Below, piece after piece: positions 1 through 8,821 of a DNA stretch of 64,000 bases. The stretch comes from Bog-532 sp963720945 (GTDB lineage: Bacteria; Actinomycetota; Actinomycetes; Streptosporangiales; Streptosporangiaceae). The translations under genes were made by a program, and so were the position numbers. The DNA lies in assembly GCA_963720945.1 (NCBI GenBank), contig CAVRHH010000008.1:124001-188000 (forward strand). The letters run 5' to 3'. The notes under the pieces were generated by a model. The model worked only from the letters and a program-made list of their open reading frames with translations, was not told where the DNA came from and searched no databases. Position 1 is the stretch's first letter. Each line of letters begins with the position of its first letter.

Positions 1-512
1 AGGGACGCGGGCGGCCATTAAGGCGCCCGCGTCCGTGCACGGCCCTGCACGCTGTGACATCAGCCGGCCGCGTTCCGCGCACATCGGCACGCTGTGTGCC
101 GGCCCGCGCACCAGGCGGGGTCGTGCTTAGGCGCTGGGCATCCATCGCGGCTAACTCCGGGGGATGACATCGGCTAGGGCCCGTCAGCGGCATCATAACG
201 GATTGAGCTGCTTTTAAGCCGGAAAATGGCCGGAAATTCGCGGACATACCCAAACGCGACCATCAATTTGTGAAACGCATTTTTGTTATAAGCACGCCCG
301 GATAGGGCATCATGCCGTGAAACTGATAGTGGCGTATTTAAAGGTATGCGTGATGGTTTCGGCCGATTTGCGCCGTGATAACGGTGAAGTTCCGGGACAC
401 ACGGGGACGCGTGTTACGGGCCGCCGGAACGGAAAGGTTACGCGCCGGGCCGGGGCACACGCACCTCACGTTGGAACCGGTCACCCCGGCGTCCCTCGGG
501 AAAGGCCGGGTG
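1..512. other. Gene-free stretch downstream of ftsY, with a hairpin
   Basis: I see no supportable gene here. Positions 3-13 and 24-34 form an 11-bp perfect inverted repeat around a 10-nt loop. It has no T-run, so it is a weak terminator candidate. About 220-360 is clearly AT-richer than its surroundings and holds a TATAAG hexamer at about 287, which may be promoter DNA for a gene lying to the left. The two open frames that start at 317 and 375 run into ftsY antisense and have no recognisable protein features. Confidence 0.5.
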
Positions 513-1699
513 TCAGCCCGCCAGGATCGCGTCCACGAAGGTGGCCGGGTCGAACGGGGCCAGGTCGTCCGGTCCCTCGCCCAGCCCCACGAGCTTCACG
601 GGCACGCCCAGCTCGCGCTGGACCGCGACCACGATGCCGCCCTTGGCGGTGCCGTCCAGCTTGGTGAGGACGATGCCGGTGATGTCCACGACCTCGGCGA
701 ACACCCGCGCCTGGCGCAGCCCGTTCTGGCCGGTGGTCGCGTCCAGGACGAGCAGCACCTCGTCGACCGGGGTCCGCTTCTCGATCACGCGCTTGACCTT
801 GCCGAGCTCATCCATCAGGCCGGTCTTGGTGTGCAGGCGGCCGGCGGTGTCCACGAGCACGACGTCCACGCGGAGCTCGATCCCCTCTTTGACCGAATCG
901 AAGGCGACGCTGGCCGGGTCCGCGCCCTCGCGATCGGCCCGCACGGTGCGGGCACCGACGCGTTCCCCCACGTCTGCAACTGGTCGACGGCGGCCGCGCG
1001 GAACGTGTCGGCCGCGCCCAGCAGCACGGTCTTCCCGTCGCCCACCAGCACGCGGGCGAGCTTCCCGCAGGTGGTGGTCTTGCCGGTGCCGTTCACCCCG
1101 ACCATCAGCAGGACCGCCGGGACGCCGTCGTGGCGCTGCGTGTGCAGCGTCCGGTCCATGTCCTCGCCGATCTGGGTGATCAGCTCGGCCCGCAGCAGCG
1201 CACGGACCTCGTCCACGCCGCGGACGCCCAGCACCTTGACCTTGGTGCGCAGGTCATCGACCATCTGGCGGGCCGGGACCACCCCGACATCGGCGGTGAT
1301 GAGCACCTCTTCGATCTCGTCCCAGGTCTCGTCGTCCAGGCGGTCCCGGGACAGCAGGCCCAGCAGCACGGAGCCCACCGACGACTGCGAACGCGACAGC
1401 CGGTCGCGCAGCCGGACGAGCCGTCCCGCCGAGGGCGGGGGCTTCTCGATCTCCGGGGCCGGAGGCTGCTCCGGGACCCGGGGCGGCGCGGTCGGGGCGA
1501 TGACCGCCTTCGCCGACTCGGCCGCTTCCGGGCCGGGTACCTGCAGCTCAGGCTCCCCCGGTGCCTCCGGCGGGGAGACGACCTCGGCGGGTTCACCGCG
1601 GCGGCGGCGCCGGGGCCGGACCAGAAGCAGCCAGCCCATCTCGGTGATGACGGCGACGAAAAAGACCGCCAGGACAATGATGAGAATTAGTGTGCCCAT
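513..1699 (-). CDS. ftsY: FtsY, signal recognition particle receptor GTPase (frameshifted)
   Basis: FtsY is the membrane receptor that docks the SRP-ribosome-nascent chain complex at the translocon. The start chosen is the ATG at 1699, giving MGTLILIIVLAVFF, a single membrane anchor. A Pro/Glu-rich linker follows, then the NG domain: P-loop GVNGTGKTTT near residue 200, AADTFRAAA near 235, DTAGRLH near 280 and TKLDG near 345. The frame breaks at the C5 run 965-969: LQTWG continues as GERVGARTV only if one G is added on the coding strand. With that base the protein is 395 residues, normal for an anchored actinobacterial FtsY. It lies 135 bp downstream of smc on the same strand, the usual actinomycete order. 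FtsY is essential, so I read the break as a sequence error rather than a true pseudogene. Confidence 0.93.
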
Positions 1700-1834
1700 G
1701 ATCGTTCTCAGTCTCTCAATCCGCTCGGTCCCACGGTTGGCGGGCCGTCCCACAGGCTACGCGGGCCGGGCGGGAACCGGGCCCGCGAGGCTGCCCGGGC
1801 TGGACCTCGCCGGGCCACGGTAGCGGGCCGGACG

Positions 1835-4800
1835 TCAGGCGGGCTCGCGCTCGCTGAGGCGCTGGCTCACCACCGCGGACACACCGTCCCCCCGCATGCT
1901 GACCCCGTACAGCGCGTCGGCCACCTCCATGGTTCTCCGCTGGTGGGTCACCACGATGAGCTGGGAACTTTCCCTCAGCTCAGTGAAGATGACCAGCAGC
2001 CGCTGCAGGTTGGTGTCGTCCAGGGCCGCCTCAACCTCGTCCAGCACGTAGAACGGCGACGGCCGGGCCTTGAAGATCGCGCACAGGAATGCGATGGCGG
2101 TCAGCGACCGCTCGCCGCCGGACAGCAGGGACAGCCGCTTGACCTTCTTGCCGGGCGGCCGCGCCTCCACCTCGATGCCGGTGGCCAGCATGTCGTCGGG
2201 TTCGGTAAGCACGAGCCGGCCCTGGCCGCCGGGGAACAGCCGGCTGAAGATGTGCTCGAATTCCCGGGCCGTGTCGGCGTAGGCGGAGGTGAAGACCTCC
2301 TGTACCCGGTCGTCGACCTCCTTGACCACGGTGAGCAGGTCACGGCGGGTCTTCTTGAGGTCCTCGAGCTGGGTGGCCAGGAAGGAATGCCGCTCCTGCA
2401 GCGCCGCGTACTCTTCCAGCGCGAGCGGATTGACCTTGCCGAGCCTGACCAGATCCCGCTGGGCGGCCTCGGCGCGGCGCTCCTGGACGGCCCGGTCATA
2501 GCTGGCCGGAAGCTGGCCCTCGGCCGCGTCCGGAGGGGGCGGGATCGGCACGCTGGGGCCGTAGTCGGCGACCAGTTCAGGGGCCTGGACCCCGAACTCC
2601 TCGACCGCGTGCGCCTCCATCTGCTCCAGGCGCAGCCGGTGCTCGGCGCGGGCGATCTCCGCGCCGTGCGCGGTGCTGACTACGGTGTCCAGCTCGGCGG
2701 CGAGGTCCCGGACCCGGGCCCGGACGCCCTTGAGCTCGTCGGCCCCCTGGGCCGTGGCCGTCTCGGCCGCGGCCCGCCGGGCCATGGCCTCCGCCAGGGA
2801 GCGCTCGGCGCTGGCCACGGCCAGCCGGGCGCCGCGGGCGACCGCCCGCGCCACGGCCGCCTCCGCGGCGCGCTGCCGGAGCCGGGCCTGCGCACGCTCA
2901 CGGGCCTGCCGCTCGGCCGCGGCGGCCGCGGTCAGTGCGCCGGCCCGCCCTTCGATGGCCCGGAGCCGCTCTTCCACGGTACGGACCTCGAGGCGGGCTT
3001 CCATCTCGGCGTTCCGCGCCATCGTGCACCGCTGGGCCAGCGTCTCCTTGACCGCCGCGGGCGCCTGGGCGGGGCCATCGCCGGCTGGGCCGGCCCCGGC
3101 CTGGGCGTCCTCCTCGGCGGCCTCGGCCGCCTCGGCCTTCGCGAGGCTGCTGGTGAGCTCGGCCAGCCGCGCCAGGTCCTTCTCGCCCGCCCGGCGGGCG
3201 GCGTCGATCGCGGTCTCCAGCCGCCGTACCTCGTCGCTCGCAGCCCGGGCCGCACCCGCGAGCCGGCCGAGCCGGCCGGAGATCTCGGAGGCGGCCGAGT
3301 CGGCCTGGCGCATCCGCGCCCGGGCCTCGTCCACCGCCTGGCGCGCGGCTTCCTCGGCCCGGACCGCCACCGCGAGCCGCTGGGCGGCGTGCTCGCACCG
3401 GGCCTGGGCGTCCTGCAGGCCTGCGGCGGCGTCGTCGGCGGCCGCCCGCACCTCCAGCAGGCTCTGCTGCCCGGCGGAGCCGCCGGTCGCCCAGTGCGGG
3501 CCCAGCAGGTCCCCGTCGCGAGTGACGACCCGCAGGGCCGGGGACGCCCGCAGCAGGTCGGCCGCCTGCTCCAGGCTGGCGGCCACGATCACCCCGCTGA
3601 GCAGCTGGGTCACGGCCGGCCGGAGCTCGTCGGAGGCGCGCACGAGGTCCAGGGCGTACCGGGCACCGGGCGGCAGCCCGGACCCGCCGGAGCGCGGCAG
3701 GCGGGCGGTGAGGGAATGGCCGGCTTCCGGGTAGCCGGCGATCACGAGCCCGGCGGTGCCGGCGCCGGATTCGCGCAGCACGGTCAGGATGGCGATCGCC
3801 GCGTTCAGGTCGGTGACCGCGACCGCGTTGGCGGACGCGCCCAGGGCCGCCGCGATCGCGGTCTGGGCGCCCTCTTCGACCGACAGCGCCTGGGCGAACG
3901 GGCCGATGATGCCGCTGAACCGGCCATTGGTCGCCAGCAGGTCCGCCGACGCGTCGGCGCCGCGGCGGAACGCCTCCTGGAGGGCCTCGGCCCGGGCCCG
4001 GAGCGCGGCGTAGTGCCGGGTCGCCTCGCCCTCGGCCGCCCGCAGCTCCGCGACCTGGCGGGAAGCCGTGGTCAGCGCGGCCGCCGCCTCCTCGTGCGCG
4101 GCCGCCAGCTCGGCCCGGCCCTCGTCGTGTCCCGACACCAGTTCCTCGACCTGGCTGTGCTCCTGCTGGGCGCGGCCGGCCCGGGCGCGGGCCTCCTCGG
4201 CGGACGCGCTCAGCCGCTCGATCTCCTCGGCCGTCGCCCCCTGGCGGCTGCTGGCCGCGCCGACCTGGGCGCGCAGCCGGGCGAGGCCATCGGCACGGTT
4301 CGCGGCGGCCCGGGCGTCCTCGGCGATCCGGCGCTCGACCGCGGCCAGCTGCGCCTCGGCGCCGGAGCGCTCGGCGACCGCCGCGCTCAGCCGGTCGCGG
4401 CCGATGGCCAGCCGGGCCAGCAGGCTCTCTTCCTCCTCGCGAAGCTCGGCGGCCTGCCGTTCGAGCTCGTCCGGATCCCGGCCCGGCCGCTCCGGCTCCG
4501 GCTCGGCCGACAGGTGACGGTGCCGCTCCACCGCGAGGCCGTACGCCGAGCGCAGCCGCTCGGCCAGCGACGACAGCCCGAACCAGGTTTCCTGGGCCCG
4601 GGCCAGGCCTGCCGCGTGCTGCTGCGCGGTGGCGTCCAGCTCGGCTTCGCGCCGCCGGGCCTCGGCCAGGCTGGACTCCAGCGCGGCCCGGCGGGCCAGG
4701 ACGGCGGCCTCGTCGGCCTCATCCGCCGCCAGCTTCGCGGCCAGCGTCACGTAGTCGTCGGCGAGCAGCCGCAGCCGCGAATCACGCAGGTCGGCCTGGA

Positions 4801-5452
4801 TCGCGGCGGCCCGCCGGGCTACCTCGGCCTGGCGGCCCAGCGGCTTGAGGCGCCGGCTCAGCTCCGCGGTGAGGTCGACCAGCCGGGTCAGATTGGCCTG
4901 CATCGCCTCCAGCTTGCGGAGCGCCTTCTCTTTGCGCCGGCGGTGCTTCAGGACGCCGGCGGCCTCCTCGATGAGCGCACGCCTGGCCTCGGGCCCGGCA
5001 TGCAGCACGGTGTCGAGCTGGCCCTGCCCGACGATGACGTGCATCTCGCGGCCGAGACCGGAATCGGACAGCAGTTCCTGGACATCCAGCAGACGGCAGC
5101 GATCCCCGTTGATGGCGTACTCGCTCTGGCCGGACCGGAACATCAGCCGGCTGATTGTGACCTCGGCGTATTCGATGGGCAGCGCGCCGTCGCTGTTGTC
5201 GATGGTCAGCGTCACTTCGGCGCGGCCCAGCGGCGGGCGCGAGGTGGTGCCGGCGAATACGACGTCCTCCATCTTGCCGCCGCGCAGTGACTTGGCGCCC
5301 TGCTCGCCCATGACCCAGCACAGCGCGTCGACGATGTTGGACTTGCCCGAGCCGTTCGGGCCGACGACACAGGTAATGCCCGTTTCGAGGCGCAGCGACG
5401 TGGCCGACGCGAAGGATTTGAAGCCGCGCAGGGTCAGGCTCTTGAGGTACAT
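1835..5452 (-). CDS. smc: Chromosome segregation ATPase SMC
   Basis: This 1205-residue SMC protein forms, with ScpA/ScpB, the condensin that organises replicated chromosomes. Walker A GPNGSGKSN is at residues 31-39. Long Ala/Arg/Glu-rich coiled coils flank a hinge at about 500-660 (GRFSGIIGPFAQAL). The C-terminal head carries the signature LSGGERSLTAIAFL near 1100 and Walker B FYVLDEVEAALDD near 1130. Length and domain order are full and typical. The start ATG gives MYLKSLTLRGFKSF, the standard N-terminus of the family. Large open frames on the opposite strand are composition artefacts. Confidence 0.97.
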   Translation of the reverse strand: MYLKSLTLRGFKSFASATSLRLETGITCVVGPNGSGKSNIVDALCWVMGEQGAKSLRGGKMEDVVFAGTTSRPPLGRAEVTLTIDNSDGALPIEYAEVTISRLMFRSGQSEYAINGDRCRLLDVQELLSDSGLGREMHVIVGQGQLDTVLHAGPEARRALIEEAAGVLKHRRRKEKALRKLEAMQANLTRLVDLTAELSRRLKPLGRQAEVARRAAAIQADLRDSRLRLLADDYVTLAAKLAADEADEAAVLARRAALESSLAEARRREAELDATAQQHAAGLARAQETWFGLSSLAERLRSAYGLAVERHRHLSAEPEPERPGRDPDELERQAAELREEEESLLARLAIGRDRLSAAVAERSGAEAQLAAVERRIAEDARAAANRADGLARLRAQVGAASSRQGATAEEIERLSASAEEARARAGRAQQEHSQVEELVSGHDEGRAELAAAHEEAAAALTTASRQVAELRAAEGEATRHYAALRARAEALQEAFRRGADASADLLATNGRFSGIIGPFAQALSVEEGAQTAIAAALGASANAVAVTDLNAAIAILTVLRESGAGTAGLVIAGYPEAGHSLTARLPRSGGSGLPPGARYALDLVRASDELRPAVTQLLSGVIVAASLEQAADLLRASPALRVVTRDGDLLGPHWATGGSAGQQSLLEVRAAADDAAAGLQDAQARCEHAAQRLAVAVRAEEAARQAVDEARARMRQADSAASEISGRLGRLAGAARAASDEVRRLETAIDAARRAGEKDLARLAELTSSLAKAEAAEAAEEDAQAGAGPAGDGPAQAPAAVKETLAQRCTMARNAEMEARLEVRTVEERLRAIEGRAGALTAAAAAERQARERAQARLRQRAAEAAVARAVARGARLAVASAERSLAEAMARRAAAETATAQGADELKGVRARVRDLAAELDTVVSTAHGAEIARAEHRLRLEQMEAHAVEEFGVQAPELVADYGPSVPIPPPPDAAEGQLPASYDRAVQERRAEAAQRDLVRLGKVNPLALEEYAALQERHSFLATQLEDLKKTRRDLLTVVKEVDDRVQEVFTSAYADTAREFEHIFSRLFPGGQGRLVLTEPDDMLATGIEVEARPPGKKVKRLSLLSGGERSLTAIAFLCAIFKARPSPFYVLDEVEAALDDTNLQRLLVIFTELRESSQLIVVTHQRRTMEVADALYGVSMRGDGVSAVVSQRLSEREPA

Positions 5453-5816
5453 CGGCCGCCCTCCCTCCTGCCCGGCCGCCGCGACCGCCTGCCTGTGCCG
5501 CCCGCCTGTGCCGCCCGTCGGGGCCGCCCGTCGGGGCCGGTCACGCCGGTAGGCCGCCTCGCGGCGACCCTACCGCGTACCACTGTCAAGTCTGGCTATT
5601 CACGGCCGCCGGGGGTGGGACTTCGCCGCAATCGGGGCGGTGGTGCCGGAAACCGGCCCGTGGTCACCCGGGCACGGATACGAAACGAACGGCCGCGTCC
5701 CTATGGCGGCGGCTTGCCCGGCCTACGGCACATGCCCATAAACCGGGCGCGCCGGTGTGCGGGGACGACGCGTCGCTGCGCCGGGGATGTGGCGTCAGGC
5801 CACCGGTCCGGGCCCG
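5453..5816. other. Non-coding stretch upstream of smc
   Basis: I see no gene in the 360 bp between smc and the stem-loop cluster. It should contain the smc promoter, but no convincing -35/-10 pair stands out. An open frame at 5495-6106 on the plus strand crosses the palindromes and has no protein-like composition. Confidence 0.4.
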
Positions 5817-5854
5817 GGGCGGTCGCTGACACGCCGCGGGCGGTCGCTGACACG
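5817..5854 (+). repeat. Two 17-bp direct repeats with 21-bp period
   Basis: The sequence GGGCGGTCGCTGACACG occurs at 5817-5833 and again at 5838-5854. Two exact copies in phase on two helical turns resemble a paired protein-binding site or a short duplication. They immediately precede the perfect palindrome that opens the stem-loop cluster. Confidence 0.7.
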
Positions 5855-6046
5855 GGGCCACGTGATCACGTGGCCCCTGCAGGGTCCCCGGAGAGACGCA
5901 CGGCAACCGGGGGCGTGATATCCGGAAACGGATATCACGAAGCCCGGCGGCACCTGCCAGACGGTGCTGGCAGCCGCCGGCCGTGCCGCGCAAGCGCCCG
6001 CACACGTGCGGGCGCAAGAGAATGGGACGCCCTAGGCAGGCGCCCC
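5854..6046. repeat. Cluster of five successive stem-loops
   Basis: Five inverted repeats follow one another in 193 bp. (1) A perfect 24-bp palindrome at 5854-5877. (2) Arms 5914-5924 and 5929-5939, 11 bp perfect with a GAAA loop. (3) Arms 5944-5960 and 5967-5980 with a 3-nt bulge. (4) Arms 5994-6003 and 6006-6015, 10 bp perfect. (5) Arms near 6024-6031 and 6039-6046 with one mismatch. The block lies downstream of the small coiled-coil gene and upstream of smc on the minus strand. No T-run follows any hairpin, so these are not ordinary intrinsic terminators. A structured RNA or a DNA-bound palindrome array are the alternatives. Confidence 0.75.
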
Positions 6047-6098
6047 TATTTCGTCCTGCTTGGTGTTTCCGTTGTTTGCCTTGTTGTACCAGTGCTCG

Positions 6099-6290
6099 TC
6101 ATGTGAGCGCTGGCTCGCGGCCCGCTACCAGGAGCTCATCGTCGCTGGCTCCTGCCGCGAGTGCGTCATTCTCTTCCTGGAGCCGCATAAGCTCAGCTTC
6201 CAGGTCTCGCACTCGCTGCTGGAGTCGGCGCATCTCTGAGATCATCCGGGGATCGGGACCGCCAACGTGGCCAAGTAGAGCCTTCGCCAT
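6099..6290 (-). CDS. Small coiled-coil protein, function unknown
   Basis: This 63-residue protein begins MAKALLGHVGGPDPRMIS, then has a heptad-patterned helix (MRRLQQRVRDLEAELMRLQ) over about residues 20-45 and an acidic tail. The ATG at 6290 is preferred to the upstream in-frame start because GGAGG lies 10 nt before it. The conserved-looking N-terminus plus a single coiled coil suggests a small dimeric actinobacterial protein. I do not recognise a function. It sits alone between acyP and smc, flanked by an AT-rich promoter region on one side and the stem-loop cluster on the other. Confidence 0.7.
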   Translation of the reverse strand: MAKALLGHVGGPDPRMISEMRRLQQRVRDLEAELMRLQEENDALAAGASDDELLVAGREPALT

Positions 6291-6330
6291 GGTATGGGGT
6301 CCTCCACGCTGAGTGACCAGAGTGGGCACA

Positions 6331-6418
6331 CACTAAAGTCACGCTTAGCTGCGCGCATTAACAATATCTAGGTTCTCACTAAGCGCTTTGCTGGTCAAGT
6401 TGAGCGCCCACTTAGCGG
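6331..6418 (-). promoter_or_regulatory. AT-rich upstream region with repeated CACTWAGCGS sites
   Basis: The region upstream of the small coiled-coil gene is AT-rich compared with the window. It holds CACTAAGCGC at 6377-6386 and CACTTAGCGG at 6409-6418, spaced 32 bp (three helical turns). The related CACTAAAGTC and CTTAGC lie at 6331-6349. TTGACC is present on the minus strand near 6395. The spacing suggests a repeated operator, with an unknown regulator. Confidence 0.35.
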
Positions 6419-6505
6419 CTGTTATTTACCTTACATGCTGGAATAGGCCCGTGGAAGTGCCGGCGCAGAGTAACGATCGCCGGTCGCGCGCATCGCGCGG
6501 CACCC

Positions 6506-6826
6506 TTACCGTTCGGCGAAGCCGTGCAGGTCCCCGCGCGGGGTGCCCCAGCGGTGCGTCACGCGTGTCACCCGGCCGGGCGCCCCGCCGCTTTCCAGTT
6601 CGCTGAGCAGCCGCCGGCAGTCACTCTCCCGGCCTTCGGCGACCACCTCGACCCGGCCGTCCTCACAGTTGGTCGCGGAACCCGAAAGACCTAGCTCAGA
6701 TGCCTTCTGCCGGACCCAGGCCCGGAAACCCACGCCCTGCACCCGGCCATCGGCCCAGGCGGTCAGCCGTGCGGCACGCGCAGGCCCCGGTCCGGCCGCC
6801 CCCGGCACGCCCTCGTGGTCGGTCAA
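6506..6826 (-). CDS. acyP: Acylphosphatase
   Basis: This 106-residue enzyme hydrolyses carboxyl-phosphate bonds of acylphosphates. The family signature GRVQGVGFRAWVRQKA is at about residues 27-42, including the catalytic Arg, and the catalytic Asn follows in GSATNCEDGRVEV. The N-terminus has about 18 extra residues, so translation could also begin a little later. It is 70 bp downstream of mutM, in the usual mutM-acyP-smc order. Confidence 0.92.
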   Translation of the reverse strand: MTDHEGVPGAAGPGPARAARLTAWADGRVQGVGFRAWVRQKASELGLSGSATNCEDGRVEVVAEGRESDCRRLLSELESGGAPGRVTRVTHRWGTPRGDLHGFAER

Positions 6827-6896
6827 CGCACATCACGTCCCGTTCGGCTGTCTGAACGCCCGCCAGCGCCGGACGTGCACCGGGCGCGCCCGGCCG

Positions 6897-7748
6897 TCAC
6901 CACCGGCCGTTCCGCGGCCGCGGCTGGCAGCGGGGGCAGGTGTAGGCGGACCGGTTCATGAACGCGTCCCGGCGGACGGGCGTCCCGCATCGCGGGCACG
7001 GCCGGCCCTCCTGGCCGTAGACCGCGAGCGACCGGTCGAAGTACCCGCTTTCCCCGTTGACGTTGACGTAGAGGCTGTCGAACGAGGTGCCTCCGGCGGA
7101 CAGCGCGGTGACCATCACCTCGCGGACGGCGGTGATCAGGCGGCTGATCTCGGGCCGGTTCAGCGTCTCGGTCGGGCGGGCCCAGTGCAGCCGGGCGCGC
7201 CACAGCGACTCGTCGGCGTAGATGTTGCCGACCCCGCTGATCAGCGACTGGTCGAGCAGCGCCCGCTTGATGCCGGTCCGGCGGCGGTGCAGCGCCGCGG
7301 CGAACGCCGCCTCGTCGAAGGCCGGCTCCAGCGGGTCCGGCGCGATGTGCACGATCGGGCCGGGCAGGTCCGCCCCGCCCGGGACGAAAAGCAGATGGCC
7401 GAACGTCCGCTGGTCGGTGAAGCGCAGGTCGGGCCCGTCGTCGGTAAACGTAAACACGGCTCGTACGTGCGGCGACAGGGGGCGTCCGGGGTCGCCCACG
7501 AGCAGCTGGCCGCTCATCCCCAGGTGTGCCAGCAGGGCATCCTCACCCACCGGGAGCCAGAGGTACTTCCCGCGGCGGCGCGCGCCCGCGACCTCGCGGC
7601 CGGCCAGGGCATCCGCGAAGTCGGCGGCTCCGGCCAGATGGCGGCGCACGGCCCGCGAGTGCAGCACGGTGACCTTGTCGATCGTGCGGCCGGCCACGTG
7701 CTGCTCCAGGCCTCGCCGCACCACCTCAACTTCGGGTAGCTCGGGCAC
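6897..7748 (-). CDS. mutM: Formamidopyrimidine-DNA glycosylase (Fpg)
   Basis: This 283-residue bifunctional glycosylase/AP lyase removes 8-oxoguanine and other oxidised purines. The N-terminal MPELPEVE carries the catalytic Pro2 and Glu3 and fixes the start. Conserved elements are LPVGEDALLAHLGMSG near residue 68 and GVGNIYADE near 170. The C-terminal zinc finger is CPRCGTPVRRDAFMNRS then YTCPRC. Length is normal. It starts 3 bp after the rnc stop, so the two are probably co-transcribed. Confidence 0.97.
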   Translation of the reverse strand: MPELPEVEVVRRGLEQHVAGRTIDKVTVLHSRAVRRHLAGAADFADALAGREVAGARRRGKYLWLPVGEDALLAHLGMSGQLLVGDPGRPLSPHVRAVFTFTDDGPDLRFTDQRTFGHLLFVPGGADLPGPIVHIAPDPLEPAFDEAAFAAALHRRRTGIKRALLDQSLISGVGNIYADESLWRARLHWARPTETLNRPEISRLITAVREVMVTALSAGGTSFDSLYVNVNGESGYFDRSLAVYGQEGRPCPRCGTPVRRDAFMNRSAYTCPRCQPRPRNGRW

Positions 7749-7751
7749 GCC

Positions 7752-8534
7752 TCACGGCTCCGGGTCGCAGCCCTCGTCGCGCGCCTCGCCGGCGGCTTCC
7801 TCGGCGGCGATGTCGGCGCTGATCGCCATCCAGGCGGCCTCGGCGGCCTGCTGCTCGGCCGCCTTCTTGGAGCGGCCCTCGCCGGTGCCGAGGACGTTCC
7901 CGCCCACCTTGACGAACGCGCGGAACGACTTCTGGTGATCCGGCCCGCTCTCCTCGACGACGTATTCGGGCACGCCGAGGAGCCGTGCCGCGGTCAGTTC
8001 CTGCAGCGACGTCTTCCAGTCGAGCCCGGCACCCAGCCGGGCCGAACGCTCGATGACCGGGTCGAACAGCCGGTGCACCAGGTCGCGGGCCTGCGGCAGC
8101 CCGCAGTCGATGAAGACCGCGCCGATCACCGCTTCGAGCGTGTCCGCGAGGATGGACGACTTGTCCCGGCCGCCGGTGCCCTCTTCGCCCCGGCCCAGCC
8201 GGACGTAGGCGCCCAGGTCCAGGGCGCGGGCCACGCCGGCCAGCGCGGTCATGTTGACCACGGCGGCGCGCAGCTTGGCCAGGTGCCCCTCCGGCAGGTT
8301 CGGGTAGCCGCGGAAGAGCGTGTCGGTGACCACGAGGCCCAGCACCGAGTCACCGAGGAACTCCAGGCGCTCGTTGGTGGGCAGGCCACCGTTTTCGTAC
8401 GCGTAAGAACGGTGCGTCAGGGCCCGCTCCAGGATCTCGTCGCCGAGCGGCACGCCGAGCACAGAAGCAAGCTCGGCGGGATCCCGGCCCGCGGCCGCCC
8501 CGCTGCCGCGGGGCCCATCTCTAACGACGCCCAC
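7752..8534 (-). CDS. rnc: Ribonuclease III
   Basis: This 260-residue endonuclease cleaves double-stranded RNA, including rRNA precursors. The catalytic signature NERLEFLGDSVLGLVVTD is at about residues 53-70. The second acidic site is DTLEAVIGAVFIDCG near 130. The C-terminal dsRNA-binding domain ends with GRSKKAAEQQAAEAAW. In Streptomyces the orthologue (AbsB) also affects antibiotic synthesis. It lies between rpmF and mutM on the same strand. Confidence 0.96.
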   Translation of the reverse strand: MGVVRDGPRGSGAAAGRDPAELASVLGVPLGDEILERALTHRSYAYENGGLPTNERLEFLGDSVLGLVVTDTLFRGYPNLPEGHLAKLRAAVVNMTALAGVARALDLGAYVRLGRGEEGTGGRDKSSILADTLEAVIGAVFIDCGLPQARDLVHRLFDPVIERSARLGAGLDWKTSLQELTAARLLGVPEYVVEESGPDHQKSFRAFVKVGGNVLGTGEGRSKKAAEQQAAEAAWMAISADIAAEEAAGEARDEGCDPEP

Positions 8535-8634
8535 CGCACGCCTCCTCCAGGCACTCTCGCTTGGCCTGGTCAGCGACCCCGCCGTGGGCGCCGTGGTCGC
8601 GGCGCCACATTCTGCCGACCGTGCCGGACATGGG

Positions 8635-8811
8635 TCAGGACGGCATCAGCACCTGGCGGCGCCGGTAGGTACCGCACGTCGGGCATGCGACGTGCGGAAG
8701 CTTCGGGTCATGGCACTGCGGGCAACTGACCAGCGTGGGCGCCGCCGTCTTCCACTGCGAACGCCGCGCACGCGTGTTGCTGCGTGACATCCTCCGCTTC
8801 GGAACCGCCAC
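8635..8811 (-). CDS. rpmF: 50S ribosomal protein L32
   Basis: This 58-residue ribosomal protein starts VAVPKRRMSRSNTRARR and has two CxxC pairs, CPQC and CPTC, that form its zinc ribbon. The start is GTG at 8811, set by an AGGAGG ribosome-binding site 6 nt upstream and by the conserved AVPKRRMSRS start. It begins 10 bp after yceD, the widespread yceD-rpmF pairing. Confidence 0.97.
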   Translation of the reverse strand: MAVPKRRMSRSNTRARRSQWKTAAPTLVSCPQCHDPKLPHVACPTCGTYRRRQVLMPS

Positions 8812-8821
8812 CTCAGCCCTC

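Noticed and set aside
960..975. Programmed ribosomal frameshifting in ftsY
   Set aside because: No slippery heptamer plus pseudoknot is evident, FtsY is not known to be frameshifted, and four other genes have the same kind of break.
1943..5290. 1115-codon open frame on the plus strand opposite smc
   Set aside because: It is the antisense shadow of smc: extreme GC keeps stop codons rare, the peptide is Gly/Arg/Pro-rich without domains, and smc has full motifs on the other strand.
5854..6046. Replication origin
   Set aside because: There are no DnaA boxes, the DNA is not AT-rich, and dnaA/dnaN are not nearby.
5495..6106. 203-codon plus-strand ORF between smc and acyP
   Set aside because: It runs through the palindrome cluster, has no ribosome-binding site and no protein-like composition.
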